NCBI GenBank assembly: GCA_013399305.1
Contig: VXAI01000159.1
Span: forward strand, 1,622,086-1,686,085
Direction: 5' to 3'
DNA from: Rostratula benghalensis
Lineage: Eukaryota; Chordata; Aves; Charadriiformes; Rostratulidae
Length of the DNA stretch: 64,000 nucleotides
Shown here piece by piece: positions 26,330 to 39,850 of this stretch. The notes under the pieces were generated by a model. That model was given only the letters and a program-made list of their open reading frames with translations. It did not search any database and was not told the origin of the DNA. A program made the position numbers and the translations under genes. Positions within the stretch are counted from its first letter, which is position 1; each line of letters starts with the position of its first letter.

Positions 26330-26620
26330 TTTTTGTTAAAATTAAAGCAAAAATTAAATCATCTTATTATGTAATTGGAACTAGGCCTCGGGCGCTAGCA
26401 GTAAAGAAGGGATTAAGGCCTCCACCACCTGGGTTGTCATTCTCATGGGCCCCATTACCACCCCCTTATTCGTTTTTATAGCCAACAGATTAAAATGCGA
26501 GTGCCGCAATCTTTGATCTTTCACTTGCTGACACAAATCCTTTCAAGCCTCCAACGTTTTCTGCTGAGGTAATTAGTACTAATTAAAAGGTTTCCAACAG
26601 CCTTTGCTCTACTTTTTCCC
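26330..26620. promoter_or_regulatory. Candidate intronic enhancer with homeodomain and TCF/LEF motifs
   Basis: This roughly 290-bp block includes the perfect 16-bp palindrome TAATTAGTACTAATTA (26570-26585), which has two TAATTA homeodomain cores. It also has a TCF/LEF-type CTTTGATCT (26511-26519) and several CpGs in an otherwise CpG-poor intron. The mix of AT-rich homeobox sites and unique sequence resembles conserved non-coding elements of large developmental introns. Conservation has not been tested here. Confidence 0.3.
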
Positions 26621-28340
26621 TCCAAAGAAATTGCTTTTACAAGTGCCTTCCATCTTTGAAATGTATGCATCGTTCACTTTCTTCTTTATCTGACTTGCAG
26701 AGATCAAGTAGATTAGTGACTCCATTATTCCCCAAGACAAAGCCAAACAACAGGTTTTTACTATCTCCCTGACCTGTTGAGGTGCAGGGTTTATATTCAG
26801 AAACAAGTGCCTCTGCTTGTATTAAAAGACAGTCCAATTATGCACTAACAGACACAATGTGGGGTTTCTACATTTAAGAATGGACATCATTTAAAGAGGT
26901 AGTGTTTTCTCAGAAGAGAGAGAGGCAACCGTTCACTAATCAAACTGACAAGTTGTAGGACTAATAATAGGTCTTGCTTTGTTTTCTTTACTTTTTGTGT
27001 GTTTGTGTATCAGGCAAGACACAACAATTTCTTTCTCTCCCCCCTTCTCCCACCCTTTCCTCTCCTTTCCCCTTTCTTACCGAATTTTAATGATTGATTC
27101 ACCTTTGCTACTTAAAAAAAAAAAAAAGTTTAGGAAGCACTGCCTTGAAAGATTTTGAAAGCACAGAAAGTCCTGTCTGAAAAAGTTTTTGTTACTATAA
27201 TTAAATAATGTGTCCTGCTACAGGCAAACTGATGGCTGGAAAAATAATTACTGAGATGAAAACACTGTTTTATAGTATGTCTGAAGTCCTAATGAAAGTC
27301 TGAGACTAAAAAAAATTAAAAGCCGCAGCAAAAAAGGAACAATACTTTGCATTGAGAAAGGGCTGTGTTTTGAATTTACAGGTTTTCAAATGATTGTTCA
27401 ATCGACATGGGCACTACATGGATCATTTTTCTTTATGAAAACCTGGAAGGTTTATGCCTGCTGTGATAAAAATAAATTACACTTCATGCAGCAAAAGTGC
27501 TATTCAAAAAAAGAGGACAGTTCTCAAGCTCTTAAAGTTCTCACTTCCTATTGAAAATGACAGCAGCTCTCCCTCATGCTGTAGTATCTCTGGCACAGTA
27601 GATCAGAAATCATACACAGAGCCACAAGAGACTATCTAACTTATCATTACACACACGGGGGTCTATTCTCCTCTTGCGATGCAAGCACAGGTCTCCTGCT
27701 GACACTAATGGGAGCTGCACGTGCGTATCAAGGACAGAAACAAACCGACAGTGCATCAAATTTTCTAACCTGAACTAAGTTAGAAAAGTTTTTAAACAGC
27801 CAGAAAGGAAAGTCAATAAATTGTCTCCTAATCATGCCAGTTCTTCTACTTTACTTTTACAACTATTCTACTGTAGTAGTAATTTCTTTTTGTCTAACTT
27901 TCCTCAAGAGGATCTAAAAGCACTACAATCTCATCAACTCACTTCTATTAAGCTCTGGTGAAGTAAGTTTTATCTGACATATCTTGCCCAAGGTCATATG
28001 GAAATTACACGGCAGGGCCAGGAATTGCACTTTTTGGTATCCTAGTAGTTCCCTGCTTTAACCAGCAGGCCATACTCCTCCTCTATGCGTGCACAATAAC
28101 CAACAGTCCTAGAAGAAGGAGATCGGATTAACCTTTCAGCCATGAAGATGCTAAAAGTCTTTCAAATAATTTGCTATAGATTACAAATTCTGAAATTTAT
28201 AAGAAATCAAAATTTGGATGATAGCATGGAGAAAAAAAGAATTTAATGAAAAAGAGGTGAATACATACGTGTGTGTGTGCATGTATATGCCTTTCCGTAT
28301 CCCAGATCAACATTTTACATCATTAAAGAGAAGGTGGTAT

Positions 28341-28465
28341 TAGAATCATAGAATCCTTCAGGTTGGAAAAGACCCTTGGGATCATTGAGTCCAACCATCA
28401 GCCCCACACTACAACGTTCTCCCTTACACCATATCCCCCAACATCACATCTAAATGACTCGTTAA
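28341..28465 (-). mobile_element. CR1 LINE 3' end, strongly 5'-truncated
   Basis: The plus strand reads AGAATCATAGAATCC, then GGTTGGAAAAGACCC, then GATCATTGAGTCCAACCATC. This is the reverse complement of the canonical avian CR1 3' untranslated end and octamer tail. About 125 bp survives. Similarity fades after ATCACATCTAAATGACTC, so the inner boundary is approximate. Confidence 0.9.
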
Positions 28466-31400
28466 TGTAATCTCATAGAAGCAACCTGCCATATCCTCAC
28501 CTATTACTAAAATAGCCTCTGACTGTAAGGCAAGATCAACATTATCAACACCCCCTTCTAGAGAGTCTTCAGGTCTTTCACCTTATAAAATCAGAAGCTT
28601 ATGAGGAAAGAGATTTTACTGAAAAATCAAAGACAAAAAAGCCCAAGCCTATTTCAGGGAAGATGCAGCTGCAGAGAAGAGGTCTATAAGGAAGGGTGGT
28701 ACCCAAGATGTAAAATCTACAGGAAATATCTTTCACTTTAACAGAGCCACTTTCATGGACAAAGCTAAAGTATCATTTCACTGTGCAAAGTAAACAGACT
28801 GACTCAAAATTATAAACTCCCAAATTATTATGTCACTTCTTTCATTGGAGCTTTTCTTGTTTATTCTTGGGTTTGCATGTACAAACTGCTTTCACGTTCA
28901 TCAGAGATACCGTCTTTTAAATTAACAGTCAAAAATGTCTCATGAACAAAAATTAGAGATGAAACTTTAGGGAAAAGAAAATCCATAATCATGAAGCTCA
29001 CAATAAAATGACATGCTGGCAGCACAGTAGGCAAAGCTAACATACATATTATAGCAAAAAAAATTAAAATGAGTGTCGTGTTTAATGCTTCAGAGACTGT
29101 GCAAATGAAGCTATCTCAATATTTACTAAGGAGATCAAAAATAAAATTAAAATATCCGATAGGCTTCTTGGTGAGCAAAACTTGCTTGGCTACCTTAGAA
29201 GACTTTTAGATACCTTGGGATCTAAACCAAACCCCAGTTATCAGAACAGCAGAGAAAAGGGACAAAGAAAGTCCCTGTCTTCCCTAGGTATTCAGTTCCG
29301 GCTCTTTCCAGACTGCAAACAGTTGCTGCAGCCTTAGGGTTTCATTATTCATCTACTACAGGACACAAGGCCCATGAGCAGCTGGACTTGTAACAAACGT
29401 GAGGAAGGGAGGAAAAGTCCTCCCACAAAAGGGATATCAGCTCAGGTTTGAGTACTCATAAAATCTTCAGTATTTCTTGGGGTGGGGGTATAAGGGGGGA
29501 ATGCATTATATATACCATACCGTAAGTATTTTTCCTTCTTCTTCCCCAACCCCAAAGGGTAAAAAATACATTAATAACCTTCAAATCTGCCCTGCCATCT
29601 CAGTACACTGTGCATGTGATGAAAAACCAGTAAAGAAACATTTCAATTTGAAGTTTCCAAGAGGTAATTATAAACAAGAGGAAGAGAAAAATATTTTTGA
29701 AATTATGAAAAATACCTTGACAGTGACTCCCTTAGACTCACATTTAGCCCTTGAAAAATATTCCGCCAAAGGGTGCATTTTGACAGGGAAAAGATGAAGA
29801 GTGGAGAGAAGAGGCAGCAGTCTGTCATAATTGATGACACCGCAATGCAAGCTGAAGTCAAGACTGAATATTTACAAAACTCATTCAGGGTGAGATTTTT
29901 AAAAGGGAAAAAGCCAGCCAACAAGCAGACAGAGATGGACCCAATCTTTTGAAAACATAGTGGAACTACAACAGGCAAGATTAATGCAATACAGTCAATA
30001 TAACCATGTCACACATACAAAATAATTCAAGGGTCTTTTTCATAATTCAGTGTGGTACGAGTTTCAATATAAAATGAAAAGGCTGAAAGAAATATTTTTT
30101 TTTTCTGTAGGAATCTGTAAGTCTTTGGATATATGTTATTTTAACTCATGTTAGAATGAAACAGCTAAGCTGGGTGTCTTTGGACATAATAGGACTTCAA
30201 TGCCAGAAATCTTCACCCCAAATTATTGGTTTAAACCAAGCTCAGAACATTCCTTTACATTACAGTGTCATAATAATTATGCCAAGCTGAATCTCTGAAT
30301 CTAGACTGCCACATACTTCTATTCCTTGGTTTTTTTGCTTCTACAGTTTCAACACATCATCTCCTCCATTCAGCTACACCCTGACTCTTATGGAAATCCC
30401 ATGGTTAAGCAGTTCAGGGATATGATCCAGTTCAAGATGAGCTGGAAGGGAAGACAGGAAGCAGGAGACCTGGAACAAGTTTAACTGCCGTAAATTACCG
30501 CTGAAGGATTATTTGATGGACAGAGTGAATAAAGTGTTTTTTTGTAGGCCTTGGTCCAGCTGCCAGTGAGAAGGTTCATTTCAAGCAAACTCATCTGGCA
30601 GTTTGCCATCACGTTCAAAAAAGAAAACAGGTTTAAAATCAACTTGGAGTCTAAACTTGCCCAATTATTAGCAGTGATGTGTCCAAGGTCAGGGCAGCGG
30701 TAAACCAGTAAAGCAAATCAATTCCTTTCCCTATTCCACAGAGATCCAGGAGCTCATCTTCAAGAGTTATCAGTCCAGCACTTTTTACCAGTGCTAAATT
30801 CATACTCCATTTGAAGAAATGTGACTAATCCTTCTCCGAAAGCCAAGTGTGATGCATCTGCCTCCATACCAACAACACGAGTTGGGCACAGACACATGAG
30901 GTAACAAGTCCTCCCAATGTGAACTGATCTAGCACTTAAAAAATGGATAGGAATTACAAAAGCTACAAGAGTGTGAACTAGTATTACACAGAAAAAAAAA
31001 AAAAAGTGCCATAAAGTATATTTATTACATAAAAAGTCTTAAAAATTCACAAATTAGGAATGCAGTTAGTCTCCATATTTACCGTGTGTTCTGACTACAG
31101 CACAAATTTGTAGTCCTATATATTTATATCCAATGGACAAAACCTGTTTAACTAACTAAATAACAACATGTTTAGCCTATTCCTCCTATCATTAACAAAC
31201 CTTCCTCCAAAACCCAAATTCCTATGTGACAAAATTATAAAATCTGTCTTTTCTGTAAACATTAGATCTAAACTGCCTGGGAAAAAGCACCCTGCATGTT
31301 CCTCATACTCATTAGTTTCAAAAAGAAAAGGCGGGTACAAATATATAACAGCAAAGCATAGAAGTGAACATGAATTATGCCCCCTTTAGTCCTGGGAGCT

Positions 31401-34400
31401 GTACAGTTTTTCAGCAAGGCTGCTCACAAGAAAGCCTAGTCACCCAGATTTTAACACGCTTTGTATTTCTAATTCTCCCATTAATCCAGCCTGCTCTAGA
31501 ACAAGTTTGAAGCAAACAGAGCCCTGGCAAAACATCCATCCAAGCCATCAGATTGCTTAGATCCGCTATAGTGCACCTCCCAAAGCGTACAAGAAGCAGT
31601 TGTCCACATAATAGCTGACATTTCACTAAAAAGAATCTGAAATAAATTCAAATATTGTTTCTCCACCTGACAGGAAAGGCATACTACCCTGCAACTACTG
31701 TATTTTTAGGCTTTCCAACCACTTGTAAATGAAGAAAGGAGAGGAAATTAGCCTTATGCTGTGTGGTTATATTCCAAGTTTGGCAGGAAGAGCAATGTGA
31801 ATAAATTAAACCTTTTTTGACCATTAAAAGGGATGAGAACAGCGTGGATTGAAGTGGTGAGGAAGCTAAGGGAAGGCTAATTTTTGCTAGGCATTTCATT
31901 GCACTTTTGTTTGCAGATATCTAAGATATGATATGATCACCCCCCCATTTCAAAATGAAACATATGTAAATAAAGTACACGTTAGTATTTTTTCAGTGCT
32001 ACAGATTATTTGCACCATTATTTTAATGGTCAGACTGACTAATAAACTGAGTGAAGCTGCGTGAAATATTTCATAATTTTCCTACCAATTTTTGTATTTC
32101 AGATTTATTGTTGTTCAAAATGCAATTTCACATATATCCAAGAATGTATATGTATTATTTAAAAGGAATAAAAAGGGAGTGAAATTTCAATTATTGATGC
32201 GCAATGGTGATCTTAAAAATGACAATGTGAGTATTTTTAGATTTCTGTTAATGAGAGGCATTTTTAATTTAAAAAATAAGCACAAACCAAACCCAACTAA
32301 TAAGAATATTCAGAAATACCAAATCCATAAAATAAAATGCCACAGTTAGTGCTAAGGTATGTACAAATTCTACATAAGAATCTTTGCATACTCTTTCCAC
32401 CTGAACTCATTATGAAGATATTGCAAAAGCAAATATTAATTCAAAAATTTTTCAGTAACTATATTTAGCTTGAAAAAGCACCTAGTAGGATTTTCAATTC
32501 ATTAATAGAATTACAGTCAGGATGAAACCAGTGTGATTGCATTTAGGATCATGCACTACCATAAACCCACTCTAGATTCTAAGTAATGGCCATTCTATAA
32601 CACATCAGTTATTTGAATTTTACTGTCAATTACTTTCAATTCTAAAAGGATTTTCTTTAATCTATTATTCTTGGTCAAGATAATGATTTTTCAGAATTCC
32701 AACATCTTAGTATTGCCCTGCATTGGCCTCCTTAAGGAAGAAAGTAAGCATCGGGTGTTTTTCCAGATGCACTTTATTTGTATTCCATAACTAAACCAAA
32801 GTAATATTCACAGCACCACTCACATCGTAGGGCTGTGCTTACTAGTTGCAGGAGAGTCTCCTTAGTGAGTCACCAAGAGGAGCTGGCACTGTCTAGTAGG
32901 TCGCAAAAGAAACACTCATCGATTATACTTTCATATTATCCTTGAAAAGATTAGAAGAATAGCAGTAAAGCATATTTATTTGGCGTTTTAAGACACCTTC
33001 AAATGATCTGATGCAATAGATGTTTTCTTCCAAAAAATAAAAAAAGGATGAGATAATGTGTTTCAAGGTCAATCGAAGCAAGGGTGCATCAGGGAAAAAA
33101 AAGTGTTTAAACCACAGCAGATTTAACAGCTTAACCAATAAAGCTACTCTAGCCTTCAGTCAATGGGAATCAAAACAATGATTTCAAACTATTTTATTCA
33201 ATCTATAGGCAGGATTACTAGGTGAGATAAAGCTTTTTCCTTCTTTTCTTTAGTAAAAGAAGCAAGCGTTTCTCCTATTTTTGCAGATTTCTTTCAGTAA
33301 ATTACACCTCCTTTCAGGACTATAGCCACAAGGACACAGGCATTCTTTAAAGTTTGTAGGTTTATGTCCTTGCATTTATTACCACAGGGCTCAAATATTT
33401 ATATGTGCGCTCAACTGGAAATCTGAAAATGCAAGGAATTTTAATATTTTACATTTACTAAAGCTTATTTTTACATCTCCATTAAGCCTCTCCAAGTATC
33501 TAAATGGCACTTTTATTTTTCCTTCCTCAATGATGCCGCTTGCTAACATAAGCAGAACAAAAGGTTGATGACCCAAAATACAATAAATTACTACATTCAG
33601 ATTCTTTATGATCACTGAGGGTTTTCCTTCATAATCCGAAAAGTACCTATGTGGAATTTAAATCATCCCATTCATTAAAAGTTTTTTTTTTCTTCATCCC
33701 TTGCCTTCTCGCCCTCTCCAGATATTCACCAACTTGCTGAAGTTTATTAATTCTTTAAATTAATATCTCAGGTTTTAATAGCAATTAACATATTAAATAT
33801 CAGTGTACAAGGCGACTGTACAAAGCAATTCCATAGTAAATTAGTCTGAAAATTGCCCTAATTGTTATGCCAGAAGATGTCCTCTACGTTTTGTCTTGGG
33901 AGAAAAAGATCTTTCTGTCTAAATGCCATTATGTGTCATCCTAGCCGAGCCTCCTGCCTAGCGGGGACATTGAAGTTGTACAGCAGGAGCCGCTTCTCAG
34001 GCTTTAAGAACTACAGTAAATCTTCAAACAATTTATCCAAACAAAGGCCAGTGTGTGGAGAGAAAAATACACGGGAAGCAGATGAATAAGCAACATCAAT
34101 TATGGGGGGGTTGACCTTTCTGCCCCACACCATGGCACAGATTTCACACCAAATCGCAGCAGATTGAAGTTGACATGCCTGGAGTGAAAACACTGGTCCT
34201 CACAATGTTGCCACTCTACATTCACAGAGCTGTAGTAAGGAGAGGAGGGAGAAAATGAAGAGAAGGGGAGGGGTGCGTGAATGAAAAATCACGCATAATG
34301 GGCTTGGGTTTATTTTACAGAGAACAAAATGGCTCAATTTGAGCACTTAGACTGTCGAAATTGGCTAGTGTGAGATACGAGAGGTTCATCCAAGGGGACA

Positions 34401-34512
34401 CTCGAATCAGGTGCCTTTAGCGACATGACCTAGGAGAAAGGATTGAGAGAATAAAGGAAGTTTTTAAGAACTTGTTAATGCTGTTAAAGATCATGCCTTT
34501 TCACACTTTTTT

Positions 34513-34530
34513 ATATCTATATATATATAT
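34513..34530. repeat. (TA)n microsatellite
   Basis: TATC followed by about seven TA units. Confidence 0.85.
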
Positions 34531-37500
34531 GGAATTTTTTGTATATAATCACAGCAGCGGAGATTTACCTTCAGTCAACACAACAGTGGCCAGGCTAAAA
34601 GTCCTTTTCCTGTAGCAACCAATACTGTCTCATGCAGCATTATTTTGCCACATCAAAAATCCAAATCTGCCTGCTGTTATCATATCTGTCTTTTGAAAGA
34701 TTCACACCCCGCCCTAGGAAAATATTGCCTTTACATCCAAGGAGAAGTCAGACTAACTAATGTATACTTTTAACCACCTCAATTAAAATTCAGGTTTCGG
34801 CCTTTAGAAGAGTCTATTTAAAGATTTCTTTTTCTAGATTGGCTGTAGACAGATGATTATTAAATATTTATAAGTCTTTGAAAAGGATTGAGTGCTTTTG
34901 CTTTGTTTATTGTGTGGAGCTCCCCCTCCCCCATTCTTTCCCCCACTCCTTCTTTGAGGGATCTATGAGTGATCATTTTATTTGAATACTTCATCAGTTG
35001 GTTAGTGCAAAGACAGATCAGTCAGCCCTATGCAGGCCGTTTCACATCAATAGAATCTGTTAACACTGCTGCAATAATAGCTTAAGGTTTAATATGCAAT
35101 CAGATCAACAGCTTTTGTCTCATTCCAGAGGACATTAATCTACAAACTGCTACTATTTCATATTGATGGTAACTAGACACCGGTTCCAGTTCAGACTGAA
35201 AAAGATTAAAAATAGATAAGCTTACAATAACATTTAGTCATCCTAACCTTAGTTACTATTATTAAATAAATTATCAACGAAAGATTCAACTACCAACACA
35301 TTTTGCTGCTCCACTGTGAAGTCTAGGTTTAAGGATTAACATTTCTGATGTCAGACCTCAGAAATGTAAACATTTACTTATTGGTGCTGATAGCATGCTC
35401 AATTAGATTTTTCAGCTTGTGCACAAGTTTCACCACTGTCAAGAAAGCTACCACCTTTTTTCCAGGTATCACATCTGTAACACTCTTTCCCAAAGTACTC
35501 AGACCTTAGACTTCCTTCCACCTGGATGAAAAGGAACTGTGAAAGAGAAGTCACAGCATATGTAAATATGACACTGTGCTTTCCCAAATGTCTACAAATA
35601 ATTTCAGAATCAGCAAATGAAATCTTGTAATATGACCAGGGGTTTTAGATTCTGGCTGTTAGTGGGAAAATCGCATCTTTTCCTTTTAAAAGTAAGGTAA
35701 CTACAAACATCTTTTCTGAAAATACCCTCCTACTTCAAATATATCACACAGTACAGCAAAAGGAGTAATTGAGAGCATGCTAGCACACCTGGTAACTTTA
35801 CACTCAAGAATAATGCTACTAGAGAGTTAAGAGATGTTTTCATAAACTTTAATAAACTATTGAGCTGGCAACACACATTTCATAACTTACACATACATTA
35901 TATTGTAAATTACTGGATTAGATCCAAAGCTTGCTATCCCCTAGAACATCTCAAGAACTATTGTTCAACCATGGGAGTGTAGGAAGAAAGAATCCTTTTC
36001 CGCTGAGATTGACTGAAGTGGGCCCCCACAGTAGATGTCAGAGGTGGTCTAGAAAGTACCATAACTAGAATTTACAATGGTTGTAGCTAACAGGTGGGCA
36101 AGTTTCAAGCTCTGACCGCATAAACAAAGTTCAGTTCAGTGTTCTGATCTCTAACTCCCTGGTTTCCTTTAGAACAACACAGCCTTTGCACCTTTTTCAC
36201 GCTTGTGTTTTCTGGGTTTGGTTGTGGTGATATTTTGGAAGGTAAGAACTAATTGAGGGAGAGGTTTTCACCTTGGCTTATATCTGTTGCTAAAACTACA
36301 ATCTCTCTTTGCCTTTGAGCATAGTTAGGTAACAATCTAACTACTCTGCTTGTTATAAATCTTTGAAAGAGGGACTCCATGTAATTCTGTTATTCGTTCT
36401 CCTAATTCACAATGGCTCTGCGTCACTTCTGCTCCTTCCCTATCAATTCCACAGATTGTGCAACAGCTCTGCTGGGCTGGCTGATAAATTTAAACCACCT
36501 GAGTTCTCTGAACTTTACCATGGTGACAAGCATCTCAAAACACACTAGCTCTCCAGCCCTTCTTAGCATTGTTGAACCTAGGAGCTTCAGCCTCAAATTG
36601 TAACTTACAGGCCACAGCCACCAGGACAGCCTTTCACACTTTTAACTTGAACCGGACAAGACTAATCATCAGGAAAGACAAACATAAGGCAGACATGGTG
36701 TCCAAGATCAATCCCTGTTAGCCATCCAGCCAGAGGCACATTTGACAGGAGCTTTGAGGAATACTCAGCTCCAGAAAAATCACTAGGGAGTGCTCATTGG
36801 CAAAAATGGAACTTGGGGAAAAGTGTGAAGAAAGGAAGAACTGAGTGTTTATTCAAATGCTCAGAGTTAGTTAGTTCTCTTGCAGAGCCTATTACCTAAG
36901 CTACCTCTCACAGAAGCATAATATTTTAAGTTTAAAACTATTAGAATTGCTACCTCTATAAAACGGTAAGTAACATTGGTGTGCCCAGCAGCCAGAACTC
37001 GGAGCTGGCTTGCAAGGATCAAGCAAAATCTTTCAAAGCGTGAAAGCAGCTTCCACAATCCTATGACAGCGTTTGAACCCTTGGCCTCTGATATTGTTCT
37101 GCGTTACTTAATCAGATTAAAGCAGGAGAGTTGGGGGGTTGAGGAGAGACTATTTTTGTTTCATGCAGAGCTTATGCCCTTTATTCTCCACGTACACCAG
37201 CACCTTAGAAAGGACTGTGCTAAGAAAAATTAAAGGGTTCTCCATAATCTCTCTGTCCTAATCCTCTTTACCTCAGTTCCATACGCAAAATAGTCCCACA
37301 CAGATTATTTTAGGTAGACAGTGTGTTAGTATATTCACACAGGTATCAATACATTCATGGCCATATGCATGCACAAGTACCTGTTAACGTGTGCATGCAT
37401 ATAGTAATATATTTGCCTTATGCAGATAAGAGACATAGGTTTGGCAAACCAGACTTTTAGCTACATCTAAAGTCCATTATTTTATAAGTTACTAGTTATT

Positions 37501-39780
37501 TGACAGAACTAATACTTATGCAAGGCATAGTAGAAGAAGCTGTCTTCATTTCTAAGATTTCACACATTCCCTAATTAATTCAAGGGGACTTACAGTTTTA
37601 GATAACATTCTTCCTTTTATCACTTGCCATCTAGCAGTTGGTATAATGTCAACACTTACATCTTTTTTTTCCAACTGAAACCATTTTTAAAACATTTTTA
37701 TCCTAAAATGTTCACCTCGATTTTTCAAAAATTATCTTAAAGATAAGAGATTTCTTTCCATTTCAGTCTCACAACAACGAGAATGTCAGCACAGCTTTTT
37801 TGACAGACAAATTATTGAATCAAAGAAAGAATATGCCATTAAGCCCACAGGTTAGGAAGTGTCAGGAATGGTTTAAAGAGATATCCCATTTATCTTCAAA
37901 ACATGCACGGAATGTCACTAATGTGTGTTTATCATGTATAATCAGACAAAGAAAATATCGAAATAAAGTACTCCTGCATACAATAGAAGTCTCCTTCCAT
38001 CTCTCAAGATATCAGTGCTATTCAAATAGAATAATAATGATGAAACCTCCTTTCTTGAAAATGGAAATCAAGTGAAATGTAGATAGAAATGATTTTTTTG
38101 TAGTTGATGTACATTTCTAAAGTGCATTAACAGGAAATCCAGAACTTTTTAGGTCAATTATATTGTCAGTATTGTCAACGCCACTGAAATGAATACCTAA
38201 GCAGTGCATATTCTTGCTGGAACAGGGTTAGAGAAGAAATCCTGTATTCAATTACTTGGAGAAGAGGAACTGCAGGCGCACACTTAAAGGCTTGCTTTGT
38301 TCCAATCTTATTTTTATTTTTAATCATTCAAAAGGCATCCAAGAAACATGTAATTATAAATGGCTTTAAGTTCACAAAATCCAGTGTTTGCCTATTTAAT
38401 TTTAGTTTTCTGCTTCTTAAAGCCTATGTTTGGTAGCCAAGTGCATCACAAAACATTAAGTCACAGCTTTCATAATCAATTTTCTAAGACATGATGTGAC
38501 AGGTTCATAGAGCTAACTAATATATACAGACTTAGCATGAGAATAGTAGGCAAAGGATTTTTAAACATCTAAAAGGTATTGGAAATCAAAATGGTGATGA
38601 TATATTGATGGGATAGGAGATTTTGCCAGGTGAGCTGAATAAATGCATCAGTTGTACCCTTTGGAATACGCTTTTATTCTTCTGAACAAAAATTTTTAAC
38701 AAAAGCATTTCTGTAGATTTGTAAACTACAGTCCCAGCGGAAGACAAAATGTGCATCTGCTCTTTCCTTCATTCTCAATCCTGTATTTGTGAACAAATTC
38801 TTTTTATTCTAATAAAAATTTTGAAGAGGTCATGTAGAAAAGCAAAGTGGTTTATGAGAGAGTCAAAATTCAGAGGAGTAGGTTATGTAAAACACCAAAA
38901 CCTGAAAAAAACACTTGGCATCTTCCAGACACGAGAGAGAAAAATCTCATAAGAAATCCAAAAAGCAAGAGGCTTCTAACAAGACTCATGATGGCTCTTT
39001 CTGCCACTCTCCCACCTGTGCCCTATGGATATCAACGAACAGTTATGGCCCCTCTCTCACTCCATTCATCTCAGAAGTCAGACTCAGTTCAGTGGCTTCA
39101 CCCATTCACCAGCTGGATCTGCCACAACAGGGATCTCTCTTCTGTGTGCTTCCTACTGCAGCCCTGGGATCTACAAGGCGCCAAGAAGGAGCACACTATT
39201 GAACTGCAACACAATATATTTTTACTCCCCCTGGACAAATACCCCATTATCCAACTTATCAACTGTCACACAATTACAGGTATGTGCATGTTGCAGTCAT
39301 CTACATAACCTTTGGTCCAGCATCTTGTCTATCACGTACAAATCTTGCTCAAAGAACATAAAAACCTGAAGCAGGAAGGATATTCTCCAGAAGATAGAGA
39401 GGAGGAGATGCAGAGAATGAGAAAGCCTGTCCCAAAGAGTAACAACAGAAAGAGCAATCAAAACTTATGAGAATGACAGTAAAAACTCAGCGAGCGAGAG
39501 ACAGCGAGGGATAAAGACAAAGCAAAGGTGGAAAGGAAGGGGAGCACAATAAAGATCTATTAAAATACATTTCATGCTGTCCTCTGAGGCTTACACCTTG
39601 AAAAAGGCACCAGCCACAGACGCATTTTTATGCCTTGAGAAGTTATAACGCTGCACTTCAGCAAGACTGGTGAGAAACCCCCAGATGCCTTTACCTTACA
39701 AGAGCCACTGTGTGTTTACCTGGATATTCAGGCACATTTTGAAAGAGCAGTCAATTTCTGTTATTTGTGCTACGAGTTAA

Positions 39781-39850
39781 GGGTTTGTTCAGGTTTGGGT
39801 TCGGGGTTTTTTGGTGGGTTGGGGTTTTTTTGGTTTTTTTTTTTTTTTTA
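39781..39850. repeat. G/T-rich low-complexity tract ending in a T run
   Basis: A strongly strand-asymmetric block with almost no A or C. G tracts at 39797-39799, 39803-39806, 39816-39818 and 39821-39824 are separated by 3, 9 and 2 bases. A run of about 16 T follows. A G-quadruplex is possible, but the middle loop is longer than usual. Confidence 0.8.

Larger units (their letters stand above)
17514..28340. other. LRMDA intronic sequence, no gene seen
   Basis: About 10.8 kb of unique AT-rich sequence with a CT microsatellite, an 11-bp minisatellite and several A/T runs. The segment 23040-23300 is somewhat richer in G and purine blocks and might be an old unclassified repeat, but I cannot assign it. 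The segment 26330-26620 is described separately. No exon is recognised. Confidence 0.55.
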
